Notes: generated by a model from the letters alone, not told the origin. A stretch of DNA of 64,000 nt from Parazoarcus communis (GCF_003111645.1 NZ_CP022187.1:372001-436000), one strand, 5' to 3'. Counted from the first letter of the stretch, positions 37,572 through 46,702 are shown. Made by a program: numbers and translations.

Positions 37572-38093
37572 TCACGCCAAAAGTGCGTACAGACGGAAGC
37601 GGGCGATCTGTGCAATCTCGCCGAGGCAGGTGGCGAATTCCTTCTGCGCGTCGTTCTGCAGCCGTGCTTCGATGGCATCCATGATCTGGTAGCGGGAGCG
37701 GCCCTTCACTGCGATCACGAAGGGAAAGCCGAAGCGCTCTTGATAGGCTGCATTAAGCGAGCGCAGACGCTGGAGTTCCTCGGCGCTGCACTGGTCGAGA
37801 CCGGCACCGCGCTGCTCGCCGGTGGAGGCCGCCGTGAGGGTGCCGGAGGCCGCTTCCTTGCCGGCAAGTTCGGGGTGGGCGCGAATCAGTGCGAGCTGTT
37901 CGGCCTCGCTGGCTTCGGTCATCGCTGTGACCATTGCGGCATGCAGCGCGTCGATGCTGGGAAAGGGGCGGGCATGCCAGCTGCGCTCGGCAACCCAGGG
38001 CGAATGCTCGAAGATGTCGCCGAGGCGGGCAACGAAATCCGGCTGAGAAAGTTCGGAGAGAGTGCTCAGGGCGGCGTCGGCAGAGGGTGTCAT
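37572..38093 (-). CDS. uraD: 2-oxo-4-hydroxy-4-carboxy-5-ureidoimidazoline decarboxylase
   Basis: Decarboxylates OHCU to (S)-allantoin, third step from urate. 173 residues from MTPSADAALSTLSELSQPDFVARLG; the motifs FEHSPWVAERSWHARPF (catalytic His nearby), HPELAGK and LNAAYQERFGFPFVIAVKGRS are diagnostic. Longer in-frame starts at 38126 (ATG) and 38177 (TTG) exist; none has a convincing ribosome-binding site, and the shortest fits the family length best. Lies between puuD and alc copy 2. Confidence 0.93.
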   Translation of the reverse strand: MTPSADAALSTLSELSQPDFVARLGDIFEHSPWVAERSWHARPFPSIDALHAAMVTAMTEASEAEQLALIRAHPELAGKEAASGTLTAASTGEQRGAGLDQCSAEELQRLRSLNAAYQERFGFPFVIAVKGRSRYQIMDAIEARLQNDAQKEFATCLGEIAQIARFRLYALLA

Positions 38094-38180
38094 GGTCGCT
38101 TGCGTCCGGATCAATGTTGCGTGCATCGGGTTCTCAGTCGGGAGGGAGTGTTCAGATTCTCTTGGTTTGTTTGCCAATGT

Positions 38181-39374
38181 TCAGTCGACCAGTCGGGCGC
38201 CTTGGGCGAACCAGGTGGCGATCAGGGCGCGCTCGTCGTCAGTGAGCTGAGTAAGGTTGCCCAGCGGCATGTAGCCGCTTGCAACGGTTTCAGCGATTTT
38301 TACTGCATGCTGACTGATTTGCTCGGGCGTTTCCAGCATCACGCCCTTGGGAGCCTGCGCAAAGCCGTCCCAGGTGGGCTGTGCGGCGTGACAGGTGACG
38401 CAGCGCTTTTCGGCGATCTGCTCGATCGCGGCAAAGCTGACCTTGTCGCCATCGGCATTGACCGGCTTGGGCGCCATCAGCACGATCAGCAGTCCGATGA
38501 GCGCCGCGCCGGCAGCGGGCAGCCACCACTTCACCTGGCCGCGGTGACGCAGCACGAAGAACTGGCGGATCAGCACGCCGGCGATCATTATCACCGCGAG
38601 CACCAGCCACCCGTACTTGTTGGCATAGGTCATCGGGTAATGGTTGCTGATCATGATGAACAGCACCGGCAGGGTGAAATAGGTGTTGTGCACCGAACGC
38701 TGCTTGCCCACCATGCCCGGGCGCGGATCGACCGGTTGGCCGGCGCGGATCTGCGCCACCATCCGCTTCTGGCCCGGAATGATGTGGAAGAACACGTTGG
38801 CCGCCATCATGGTGCCGAGCATCGCGCCAACGTGGATGTATGCGCCACGGGCCGAGAACAGCTCATGCAGCACCCAGTTGCACACCATCACCAGCACGAA
38901 TACCAGCGCGGCCAGCAGCGTGTCGCGCCCCATCAGCGTGCGGCACATCAGGTCGTATACCGCCCAGCCGCCGCCAAGAAAGGCGATCGAGATCAGGATG
39001 GCGGCGGCCGGTTCGAGCGCCATCACCTGGTTGTCGATGAGGTAGCTCGAGGCACCGATCCAGTACACGATGGCGAGCATGCCCATGCCCGACAGCCAGG
39101 TGGTGTAGGCCTCCCATTTCGACCAGTGCAGGTCTTCGGTCAGGGGCTCGTCCTTGGGGCCGGTAAGGAACTTCTGGCTGCAGTAAAAACCGCCCCCATG
39201 CACGCCCCACAACTCGCCGAATACGCCGCGCTTTGCATCCTGCGGCTTCTTGGGCGGCTGCAGCGAGGTGTCCAGCATGACGAAGTAAAAGGACGCGCCA
39301 ATCCATGCCACGCCTGCGATGAGGTGGAGCCAGCGCATCAGCAGGTTGGCCCAGTCGAGAAGGTAAGCTTCCAT
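38181..39374 (-). CDS. puuD: Membrane urate hydroxylase with cytochrome c domain
   Basis: Oxidises urate to 5-hydroxyisourate at the inner membrane, passing electrons to its C-terminal cytochrome c domain. 397 residues: about eight membrane segments starting LLDWANLLMRWLHLIAGVAWIGASFYFVMLD, and a C-terminal heme motif CVTCH with MPLGN as candidate axial Met. Typical PuuD blocks LHWSKWEAYTTWLSGM and FFHIIPGQKRMV are present. Start at 39374 is chosen by homology; the longer frame reads into uraH. First oxidative step of the urate pathway. Confidence 0.95.
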   Translation of the reverse strand: MEAYLLDWANLLMRWLHLIAGVAWIGASFYFVMLDTSLQPPKKPQDAKRGVFGELWGVHGGGFYCSQKFLTGPKDEPLTEDLHWSKWEAYTTWLSGMGMLAIVYWIGASSYLIDNQVMALEPAAAILISIAFLGGGWAVYDLMCRTLMGRDTLLAALVFVLVMVCNWVLHELFSARGAYIHVGAMLGTMMAANVFFHIIPGQKRMVAQIRAGQPVDPRPGMVGKQRSVHNTYFTLPVLFIMISNHYPMTYANKYGWLVLAVIMIAGVLIRQFFVLRHRGQVKWWLPAAGAALIGLLIVLMAPKPVNADGDKVSFAAIEQIAEKRCVTCHAAQPTWDGFAQAPKGVMLETPEQISQHAVKIAETVASGYMPLGNLTQLTDDERALIATWFAQGARLVD

Positions 39375-39408
39375 CGTTGTGATTTTCCGTGTGCCGGCAA
39401 TCGCCGGG

Positions 39409-39759
39409 TCAGCTGCCGCGGTAGGTCGAGTAGCTCCACGGCGAGACCAGGAGCGGGACGTGGTAGTGCGCGGTGGGGTCGGCGACACCGAAGCGCAGTA
39501 CCACCTCATCCACGAAAGGGGGTTCAGGCAGTGTGGTGTCGAAGCGGCGGAAGTAGTCGCCGGCGCCGAACACGATCTCGTAGCGACCGGCTTCCAATGC
39601 CGCGCCTTCCAGCAGCGGCTGATCGCAGCGACCGTCGTCATTGGTGACGGCGCGAGCCACTTCGCGGCGCTCGCCGTCGAGGCGGAAAACCGCGACCGCA
39701 ATGCCCTTGCCGGGCCTGCCATTTGCCGTGTCGAGCACGTGTGTGGTGAGTCGTCCCAT
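39409..39759 (-). CDS. uraH: 5-hydroxyisourate hydrolase (transthyretin-like)
   Basis: 116 residues, the usual size. MGRLTTHVLDTANGRPGKGIAV carries the active-site His, and the C-terminal YHVPLLVSPWSYSTYRGS ends in the HIUase signature YRGS. Converts hydroxyisourate from PuuD to OHCU for UraD. GGAGATTCCGAC precedes the start. First gene of the uraH-puuD-uraD string; lies 34 bp upstream of puuD. Confidence 0.96.
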   Translation of the reverse strand: MGRLTTHVLDTANGRPGKGIAVAVFRLDGERREVARAVTNDDGRCDQPLLEGAALEAGRYEIVFGAGDYFRRFDTTLPEPPFVDEVVLRFGVADPTAHYHVPLLVSPWSYSTYRGS

Positions 39760-40182
39760 GTCGGAATCTCCTGAAGCCGTCGTTAACCGGAGTTTAAGGG
39801 GGCTGGCGCACGGCGAAACCCGAAAATTGCAATAAGCGATATGCGCTGCAGCAAATGTCGCAGGCCGAAACCCGTGGCAGCGCCCAAATCCCTTCAACGG
39901 CAAGGCTCTGCATCAAACCGGGGACTTGCGCAACGCGGCGCCGGCTGGACGAGCCGGCAAAAAGCGGCAGATGTTGCCGGTGCTGGCGCAAAAGGTCTGC
40001 GCGCCAAGGAGGGCTCGGTAGGTAGGCGCACGTGATCAATGTGCGTAAAAACAGTCACTTGAACGGTATTCTGTCGGGTATTCATCCAAGTCGAATGCGC
40101 ACCGCAGCCCTGGCACGAAACTCGCAGTGTTGTGTCTGAAAACAGACCGTTGTGGTCTGCCGGCATCAAACGGAGGTTTGCG
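39760..40182. other. Intergenic region between uraH and the HD-GYP-like gene
   Basis: 423 bp between divergent genes. It presumably holds both promoters. No clear hexamers, repeats, small frames with a ribosome-binding site, or RNA structures were recognised. Confidence 0.3.
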
Positions 40183-41349
40183 ATGGATGACTCGATACTG
40201 CGCCCGGTGACGCTCGCGCCCGGACTGGTCGGGAAGCCCGCACCCTGCGACCTTTTCGACGTGCGCGGCACGCTGCTGCTGCGTGAAGGGGTGGAGATCA
40301 GCCCGTCGATGAGTGTGGGCCCGAGCGAACGCCGCCTGTATTGTCGTGCGTCGCAAGCCCCGCGCGTCTCCGATGCCGAGCCGCTCAAGGTTCTGCGCGA
40401 CATCGGCACTGCACTTGCCATGCTCGACGAACTCATCATCAGCGGGCAGCAGGTGACTGGCGGAGAGTTTCTGTCGCTTGCGAGCGAAACCTACGCCACC
40501 TGGATGATCGACCCCGACGCCTGCATCGGCTTCGCAAGAATGGAGCAGTACGACCGTCCGAGTGTCTGCCACGCCATCCTTGCCGCGCTTTTCGCGGCCG
40601 AACTCGCTGCTGCGCACGGCTTCACCCGGCACGAGAGCATCGACCTGATCGGCGCAGCCCTCACCATGAATCTCGGCAGTCTGCGTCTGCACGACCGCAT
40701 GTTCGCTCACGTCGGCCAGCCCGACCCCGAAGCCCGCGCCGACATCGATTCACACCCGGCGCTGGCCGCACACTTGCTCGAGCGCATCGGTGGCATCCCT
40801 GAAACCTGGCGCACTGCCGTCCTGCAGCACCACGAAACTTTCGACGGCAGCGGCTACCCCTTGGGCCTGATCCGCACCGAGGTCTCGTTGCAGGGCCGCA
40901 TGCTGCGCGTGACCGACGTGCTCGCCGCCCGCTTGCGCGAACGCAAACGCCGCGGTCCGCTGTTCTGGAGTCTGCACCAGGCACGCGACCCGCAGCGCCT
41001 GCTGCAGCACGTGTTCGGCCCCGACCTCGAACGCCTCGATCACATCCTCGCGCGCCTGCTCATGGGCCGCCTCAGCAACTTCCCGCCGGGCAGCGTGGTG
41101 CGCCTGTCGAATGGCGAGATGGGCATCATCAGCCGCCGCACCGCCGAAGCCGACGGCACTCCGCGCGAAGTGCTTGCCTTCCTCGACCCCAGCGGCCGCC
41201 CGCAGCACGTACCGCGTCCGCGTCGCATCGGGCCGCGCGACTGCCGCATCCAGGGCTACGCCCACGACGATCAGCCCCGCCTTCCGCCCTACGACTGGCA
41301 GTCGATCTGGGGCTATCAGCAGGCGGCCGCCAGCACCAGACTCATGTAA
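40183..41349 (+). CDS. Degenerate HD-GYP domain protein
   Basis: 388 residues, no signal or membrane segment, GGAGG six bases upstream of the ATG. The C-terminal half resembles HD-GYP cyclic-di-GMP phosphodiesterases: HPALAAHLLERIGGIPETWRTAVLQHHETFDGSGYPLGL has the HHE-GSGYP block, and LQGRMLRVTDVLAA is the following helix. The metal-binding HD pair expected in LHDIGK is replaced by LTMNLGSLRLHDRMF, so catalysis is doubtful and a binding or scaffolding role is possible. The N-terminal 120 residues are not recognised. Conclusion on inactivity is inference. Confidence 0.75.
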   Translation: MDDSILRPVTLAPGLVGKPAPCDLFDVRGTLLLREGVEISPSMSVGPSERRLYCRASQAPRVSDAEPLKVLRDIGTALAMLDELIISGQQVTGGEFLSLASETYATWMIDPDACIGFARMEQYDRPSVCHAILAALFAAELAAAHGFTRHESIDLIGAALTMNLGSLRLHDRMFAHVGQPDPEARADIDSHPALAAHLLERIGGIPETWRTAVLQHHETFDGSGYPLGLIRTEVSLQGRMLRVTDVLAARLRERKRRGPLFWSLHQARDPQRLLQHVFGPDLERLDHILARLLMGRLSNFPPGSVVRLSNGEMGIISRRTAEADGTPREVLAFLDPSGRPQHVPRPRRIGPRDCRIQGYAHDDQPRLPPYDWQSIWGYQQAAASTRLM

Positions 41350-41435
41350 AACCGGGCACGAATGTCACGGAGTACGTTTTTGCGGCCTCAAAGGCTTGAA
41401 CACAGCCGCGAGCTGTTGTATATTCCGCGCTCTTC

Positions 41436-41511
<76 letters not shown>

Positions 41512-41517
41512 AAAATC

Positions 41518-41557
41518 AAGGGCTTAGAGGTTTTCCTCTAAGCCCTTGTTCATTTTT
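41518..41557 (+). terminator. Terminator of tRNA-Thr
   Basis: 13-bp stem AAGGGCTTAGAGG / CCTCTAAGCCCTT with TTTT loop, then GTTCATTTTT, seven bases after CCA. Confidence 0.85.
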
Positions 41558-41638
41558 CGACTCCGTGCGGATCTCCGGTTCGTCGAAACTTCATTCACAG
41601 GTGGCGTAGAAGTTGGTCCAGCAGAGTGGGCCGACCTA

Positions 41639-42484
41639 TCACCTGAACAGCCGTTCGGCATTGCGGTAGGCGATCTTTTCTGCTGCCTCGGCGGGTAACT
41701 GCTTCAACCAGCCCCGGTAAGCCGCCATGATGCTGGCGTAGTTGTCCCAGCGTTCTTTTACCCATGTATCCGAGCCGATCAGGAAGCGGTCCGGGTACTT
41801 TTCAAACAGGCGTCGCCATTCCGGCGTCAGTTGCCCGCCTTCGGTGATGCCGTAGCGGTAGGACAGTTCGCACCAAAGCCCGGGATAACGTTGAAGATAG
41901 GCTTCGACCTTGGCCGGGTCGGTGGAAAAACCGGTGTGTGCCCAGATGATCTGTGCCTCTGGACTGTGGCGGTAGAGAATCTCCAGCGCTTCGTCGTCGG
42001 CGTGAGCGTGCAGATAGAGCTTGTGCTCCACTGCGAACGCGACGGTCTTTTTGACCTGGGGCGCTTTGGCGGCAGGGCCGGTGAGATGAAACTCGCCGAT
42101 GCCGCGGTAATAGCCGCGCTTGAACTCGGTGGCAATCAGTTCTTCGGTCTGCGGATCGCTCATCCACGTCTGGATGTCCGGACGCACGCGGTAGGGGCGG
42201 ATGAATGGCACTACCCACAGGTCCTTCGACTGTGCCTCATAGAGCGCACGGGTGCCGTCATTCGGGCGACTGGTCGCGAGGATGCCCGTAACCCCGTTTT
42301 CCCGGAACAAGGCCAGCACACCCTCGAGCGGCAGATGCGGCGCCGGTTCCCAGTTGTAGTGCAGGTGCGCATCAAAAACGGGGAGGGTGGTTTCCGCGGT
42401 CACAAGGTCGGCGCCGTATGTTGGCGCCGCAATTCCCAGTGCAAGACAGAACGGCAGAAAGCACAGGCAACGAATCCGCATCAT
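41639..42484 (-). CDS. Exported amidohydrolase-family protein
   Basis: 281 residues with a signal peptide (MMRIRCLCFLPFCLALGIA, then APTYGAD). TIM-barrel amidohydrolase (Amidohydro_2-like) motifs: FDAHLHYNWEP (HxH-type metal site), YLHAHADDEALEILYRHSPEAQIIWAHTGFS, and FLIGSDTWV near the C-terminus. Substrate unknown; export to the periplasm is unusual for this family. GGGAGATC precedes the start. No operon partner is evident. Confidence 0.82.
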   Translation of the reverse strand: MMRIRCLCFLPFCLALGIAAPTYGADLVTAETTLPVFDAHLHYNWEPAPHLPLEGVLALFRENGVTGILATSRPNDGTRALYEAQSKDLWVVPFIRPYRVRPDIQTWMSDPQTEELIATEFKRGYYRGIGEFHLTGPAAKAPQVKKTVAFAVEHKLYLHAHADDEALEILYRHSPEAQIIWAHTGFSTDPAKVEAYLQRYPGLWCELSYRYGITEGGQLTPEWRRLFEKYPDRFLIGSDTWVKERWDNYASIMAAYRGWLKQLPAEAAEKIAYRNAERLFR

Positions 42485-42703
42485 GATGATCTCCCGCTCG
42501 TAATGATGGCGTGGTTTCAGTTGAATAATCAGCATGAGTCCTTGTGCAGGGCGTTGATTCCTGCCGTCGGATGAATGTCTTCATTCGCGAGCAATGAAGG
42601 GCTGAGTTCGACGGATGGCGGAAGCTGGAGGATTCTTCATCGATCGATCGATTGACTCTGACCCCTTTGATCCGGATCAGTGCTCGTCCCGGGGGCCGAT
42701 CGC

Positions 42704-43564
42704 TCAGTTCACCCGGACCTCGACCTCCATCCCTGCGAATGCGTCAGGCGCGCCAAGGTAGCTGCCCGACACCGGCATCAACTGCCTGATGTCGCGGGCG
42801 ACGGCGACCGGAACCAGATTGAATCCGCCGATACTGCGGTTGGTCGGGTCGAAGTTGATCCAGCCCGCGCCGGGCACATAGACCTCGGCCCACGCATGGG
42901 TGGAGCCGGAGCCCGAGGAGCCTGTCGCCGTGCTTTGCGGGTCGTACAGGTAGCCGGACACGATGCGGGCGCCCATGTCGAGGCTGCGCACTGCTTCGGC
43001 AAACAGTACGGCGAAGTCGCGGCACGACCCCCTCCCGCGGTCGAGCGATTCGTTCGGCGTCTGGGTGCCTTCGCTTTCGCGCACCTCGTATTGCAGGGCT
43101 TCGGATACACCGTGGCTGATCGCCTTCAGCAGTTCCAGCGTGTCGGGCGCGGGACCCCGCACGAATGATCGGGCCCACTTCTGGAGGCGCCCCATCGGGT
43201 CAAGGTATTGCTGGATCGCGAGGGCGCCGAGGTCGGCGCGATCATCGTTCGAATAGAAGAAGGGAAAGTTGATGGCCGTCGCCGCAATATTGAAGATCGG
43301 CCAGGGGTTGCCGGTGAGGTTCAGTTCGATGTTGCTTTCGATCTGCAACGTGTCTGTCATGCCGGAGAAGGACGCCGTCGCAACCGCATTGCCCGACACA
43401 TCGTGCGCCCAGGTGATCGTCGCGTTGGGCGATACCTTCAAGGTGTGCGACATGAGCTGCAGCTCGCGACTTTCTCTTGGGCGCAGCATCAGCCGATGCG
43501 GGTTCAGGCTGACCGCGGTGCGATAGTGATAGACCGTTGTATGACTGATTCGAATTTGAGTCAC
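42704..43564 (-). CDS. Transglutaminase-like family protein
   Basis: 286 residues: N-terminal bacterial transglutaminase-like domain (MTQIRISHTTVYHYRTAVSLNPHRLMLRPRES) and core with Cys-His-Asp triad: RGRGSCRDFAVLFAEAVRSLDMGARIVSGYLYD (Cys), THAWAEVYVPGAGWINFDPTN (His, Asp). Such proteins act as cysteine proteases or amidases; partners such as alpha-E and circularly permuted ATP-grasp proteins are often adjacent but not here. No signal peptide. Confidence 0.88.
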   Translation of the reverse strand: MTQIRISHTTVYHYRTAVSLNPHRLMLRPRESRELQLMSHTLKVSPNATITWAHDVSGNAVATASFSGMTDTLQIESNIELNLTGNPWPIFNIAATAINFPFFYSNDDRADLGALAIQQYLDPMGRLQKWARSFVRGPAPDTLELLKAISHGVSEALQYEVRESEGTQTPNESLDRGRGSCRDFAVLFAEAVRSLDMGARIVSGYLYDPQSTATGSSGSGSTHAWAEVYVPGAGWINFDPTNRSIGGFNLVPVAVARDIRQLMPVSGSYLGAPDAFAGMEVEVRVN

Positions 43565-43642
43565 GGCGGTGCGGCCTCCTGAAGAACTTCCAGACTAACA
43601 CTTTAAGCGGACGCGAACCGGAGGCAAACGGCCACCGGCGGC

Positions 43643-44233
43643 TCAGCGATAGAGGCGCTCGATGTCGTCGAAACGGTCGGTGCCCCAGAACGGTTCGCCG
43701 TCGATCAGGATGAAGGGCGAGCCGAACACGCCGCGCGCAAGGGCATTCTCGGTTTCGTGCCTCAGGCGATCCTTGATGTCCTGCTCTTGCGCGCCGGCTG
43801 CAGCCGCGTCGCGGTCGAATCCGAGGCTTGCCGCGACATCCAGCGCGACGTTTGCGTCGGAGGTGTCCTTGCCGTCGATCCAGTAGGCCCGGTAGGCGGC
43901 CTCGACGAAGGCACCCATCTTTTCCGGGGCTTCGCGTTCAACCCAGTAGGCCAGGCGCGACGGGGGGATCGGGTTGGCGGGGAAGTTGGTAGGGACCCTG
44001 ACCTCGGCAATGCCGTCCAGTTTTGCGCGCCTGAAGAAGTCCTTGAAGACGTAGTCCTTCTTCAGCGGATGGTCGAGCGGCAGGCCGCCGTGTGCCTTGT
44101 ATACGGCGCCGATCAGGAACGGGCGCCAGTTCACGTCCCGCCCGATGGCTTTGGCCAGGGCGGTGACCCTGCGGCTGCCAAGGAAGCCAAAGGGCGAGGC
44201 GAAGTCGAAATAGAAATCGAAGGATTTGCTCAT
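43643..44233 (-). CDS. 2-hydroxychromene-2-carboxylate isomerase family (DsbA-like)
   Basis: 196 residues of the thioredoxin-fold kappa GST/HCCA isomerase family: FDFYFDFASPFGFLGSRRV (Ser-containing active site in place of CxxC), NWRPFLIGAVYKAHGGLPL, and GVFGSPFILIDGEPFWGTDRFDDIERLY. Family members isomerise a naphthalene intermediate or act as glutathione transferases; the true substrate is unknown. Twenty-two bases after an SDR gene and behind a TetR regulator. Confidence 0.85.
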   Translation of the reverse strand: MSKSFDFYFDFASPFGFLGSRRVTALAKAIGRDVNWRPFLIGAVYKAHGGLPLDHPLKKDYVFKDFFRRAKLDGIAEVRVPTNFPANPIPPSRLAYWVEREAPEKMGAFVEAAYRAYWIDGKDTSDANVALDVAASLGFDRDAAAAGAQEQDIKDRLRHETENALARGVFGSPFILIDGEPFWGTDRFDDIERLYR

Positions 44234-44255
44234 GATCTGTCTCCTGTGATCGGGG

Positions 44256-44990
44256 TCACCATTGTTCTTTATAGGGACGCAGGTCCATTTCGAAGGTCCA
44301 TGCGCTGCGTGGCTGCCTGTGCAGTTGCCAATAGGCTTCGGCGATATCGTCGGGACGAAGGATCCCGTCCGGCATGCGCGCCTCGAACATGTCGGGGAAC
44401 AGGGCCTTGGTTGATGGGTTGTCGATCAGGCCATCAATGATGATGTGGGCGACATGTACGCCCTCGGGGCCGAGTTCACGCGCCATGCTTTGTGCGAGCG
44501 CGCGCAAGGCATGCTTGCCGCCGGCGAAGGCGGCGAACCCGGTGTTTCCGCGCAGACTGGCCGAGGCGCCGGTGAAGAGGAGGGTGCCCCGGCCGCGTTT
44601 TCGCATGGGTTCGACGACCTCGCGTCCGACCAGAAATGCCGCGAAGGCGCACATCTCCCAGACCTTGCGGTAAACCTGAGCGCTTGTTTCCGCGATCGGG
44701 AACCGCACATTGCCGCCGATGTTGAAGATGCAGGCCGTGATCGGGCCGATCTGTTCGGCCTTTGCCACCAGCGCCCTGACCGAATCCTCATCGCGCGCGT
44801 CCGAGTGCACCGCGGTTGCGCTGCCGCCGGCGGCTTCGATGTCTGCCACAAACCGGGAGAGATCCCCACGCCTGCGGCTTGCCACCACGTGCAGGCCTTC
44901 TCGTGCGAAGCGTCTCGCGATCGCACCGCCGGTGGCATCGCCTGCGCCGACAACCAGGCAGACTTCGGTGGGGGTGGGGTGAGGGTTCAT
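44256..44990 (-). CDS. Short-chain dehydrogenase/reductase
   Basis: 244 residues. Cofactor loop VCLVVGAGDATGGAIARRFAREGLHVVASRR, NAD-binding FNIGGN, and catalytic region with LLFTGASASLRGNTGFAAFAGGKHALRALAQSMAREL: the usual YxxxK Tyr appears as Phe (FAGGKHA), so catalysis may be altered. Ends RSAWTFEMDLRPYKEQW. Oxidoreductase of unknown substrate, in a string with TetR and isomerase genes. Confidence 0.83.
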   Translation of the reverse strand: MNPHPTPTEVCLVVGAGDATGGAIARRFAREGLHVVASRRRGDLSRFVADIEAAGGSATAVHSDARDEDSVRALVAKAEQIGPITACIFNIGGNVRFPIAETSAQVYRKVWEMCAFAAFLVGREVVEPMRKRGRGTLLFTGASASLRGNTGFAAFAGGKHALRALAQSMARELGPEGVHVAHIIIDGLIDNPSTKALFPDMFEARMPDGILRPDDIAEAYWQLHRQPRSAWTFEMDLRPYKEQW

Positions 44991-45099
44991 GGCTGGGCTC
45001 CGTTCCGTGTGTCATGCATCGAAGCGTGCGTTTCACCTGAGGTCGCAGGCCGCGCACTGCGCCGCCCTTTGACGGGGCAATCGCTGTTCATGGGCCATT

Positions 45100-45675
45100 T
45101 CACCCGAGGTCATGCCGTATCAGGCGAAAGGCGGTGTCTATTGCCGCGGTGATCTGATCCGGCGGGAGATTGCGACGACTGGACACGCGCACGCCTTCAT
45201 TGAGCAGCATCAGAAGATTGGCCAGGTCCGACGCGCGCTTCGGCTCGCAATGCGCGTCGATCAGGCAGCCTTCGAAGGCTGCCTTGAATGCATCGAGATG
45301 GGTGCTTGCGCGGGCGCTGAGTTCGTCGTCCACGTCGGCCATTTCCAGAACGGTGTTCACCAGCATGCAGCCCCATTGCGATCTGTTGCCCCGAGGGGCA
45401 GTGAAATTGCGCACGAAAAAACTGTGCAAGGCCTCGAGTGGCGGCATCTCGGTGCGTGACTGGGCAATCATGTCGATCGAGCGCTGGGCAAACAGGTCCA
45501 GACAGGCCAGAAACAGGCTGCGCTTATCGACAAACGTGGCGTAGAAACTACTGCGGCTGATCGCCATGGCGTCGAGCAGGTCTGCCAGCGACGTTGCCTG
45601 ATAACCCTTGCGCCAGAACAGCACAAGCGCACTGTTACGCGCTGTCGCCGGATTGAATTCGATCGTGCGGGCCAT
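45100..45675 (-). CDS. TetR-family transcriptional regulator
   Basis: 191 residues. Helix-turn-helix at about 10-55 (ARNSALVLFWRKGYQATSLADLLDAMAISRSSFYATFVDKRSLFLACLDLF); C-terminal ligand domain related to the TetR_C_16/YcdC-like group (RGNRSQWGCMLVNTVLEMADVDDEL). Start MARTIEFNPATA at 45675 is taken by homology to similar regulators. It lies 109 bp upstream of the SDR-isomerase pair on the same strand and likely controls them. Confidence 0.88.
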   Translation of the reverse strand: MARTIEFNPATARNSALVLFWRKGYQATSLADLLDAMAISRSSFYATFVDKRSLFLACLDLFAQRSIDMIAQSRTEMPPLEALHSFFVRNFTAPRGNRSQWGCMLVNTVLEMADVDDELSARASTHLDAFKAAFEGCLIDAHCEPKRASDLANLLMLLNEGVRVSSRRNLPPDQITAAIDTAFRLIRHDLG

Positions 45676-45744
45676 GCGTTCATAGTGGAACGACCGGTAC
45701 AAAATGTCAAACGCAGAGGGGATCTGCGGCCCCGGCCAGCGCCC

Positions 45745-45773
45745 CGCTCACCCTTTGAGAGGAAGGGTGAGCG
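45745..45773. repeat. Inverted repeat between tetR and the DUF5602 gene
   Basis: CGCTCACCCTT / AAGGGTGAGCG, 11-bp perfect arms, 7-bp spacer. No T-tract; lies in the divergent promoter region, so an operator or a structured leader is possible. Confidence 0.4.
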
Positions 45774-45925
45774 GTGGGGCGTTGTGCGACCTTGAGCGCC
45801 AGCGCGGCCGACCCACGTCCGTAGCGCTCATTGCACTCCGCCTGCGATCAGCTAGATTGAGATGCTGGGGTGCGACGATCGTGCGCGCGCCTGATCTGTT
45901 CGTTGACCTCAATCGGGAGGACATC

Positions 45926-46702
45926 ATGAAGGGGACAAGCAAACGATTTCCGGGGCTGATCATTGCGATCGCCCTCGTGTCGGCATTGGGCCTGAGACCG
46001 GCATTCGGGCAGGTAGGCACCCATGCCGGACCGGCGGTGCCGATTGGCAAGGGCGAGGCATACGCCATGGTCCGGACCGGCGCGGACGGCGCGGTGACCT
46101 CGATCGGCGTGGTGATGACGGCAGCAGCGCTAGACGGTTTGCCGACGAGGGCGCCAGGCGAGCGTTCTGACGTTCCCTACCTGTTGCCAATGCCGGCGAG
46201 CGGGCCGAAAACGGTTGTCGATCACGTGGTGGTGAATTGGGAGCCGGCCGGTCATGCGCCGTCTAAGGTCTACGATGTCCCGCACTTTGACTTCCATTTC
46301 TACGTGGTCGATCGCGGAGAGGTGGAAAAGGTTGTGTTTGCCAGCCCGGATGCGTCGGGAGCCCCGGATCAGCAACCGCCCGCTGAGTTGATGGCGGCCG
46401 GTTACATTCTGCCGCCCGGTACGGCGAAGTCGAAGATGGGGGCGCATGCGGTCAACCCGGCAGGCGGGGAGTTTCAGCAGCAGCCATTCAACGCGGCGTT
46501 CATCTACGGCTATTACAACAAACGGCTGACCTTCATCGAGCCGATGGTCTCGCTGGCGTATCTGAAATCGAAACCGTCAGTTTCGCTGCCGGTGTCACGG
46601 CCGGCGAAGTATTCCTGGCCTGGTGCCTATCCGTCGTCGTATCGGGTTGCGTTTGACGAAGCGCACCAGGTGTATGAGATCGCGCTGGAGGATCTGCGGT
46701 AG
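45926..46702 (+). CDS. Exported hypothetical protein (DUF5602/TTHB210-like)
   Basis: 258 residues with a signal peptide (MKGTSKRFPGLIIAIALVSA, then LGLRPAFGQ). The mature part has VPIGKGEAYAMVRTGADGAVTSIGVVMTAAALDGLP, a HFDFHFYVV motif that could bind metal, and GGEFQQQPFNAAFIYGYYNKRLTFIEPM. This pattern matches the TTHB210-like/DUF5602 group of unknown function, from memory only. GGGAGG lies seven bases upstream of the start. Confidence 0.75.
   Translation: MKGTSKRFPGLIIAIALVSALGLRPAFGQVGTHAGPAVPIGKGEAYAMVRTGADGAVTSIGVVMTAAALDGLPTRAPGERSDVPYLLPMPASGPKTVVDHVVVNWEPAGHAPSKVYDVPHFDFHFYVVDRGEVEKVVFASPDASGAPDQQPPAELMAAGYILPPGTAKSKMGAHAVNPAGGEFQQQPFNAAFIYGYYNKRLTFIEPMVSLAYLKSKPSVSLPVSRPAKYSWPGAYPSSYRVAFDEAHQVYEIALEDLR

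Noticed and set aside
42636..42660. GATCGATCGATC-type run upstream of the transglutaminase gene end
   Set aside because: Only a short tandem of GATC with no partner elsewhere; no basis for calling an origin or methylation switch.
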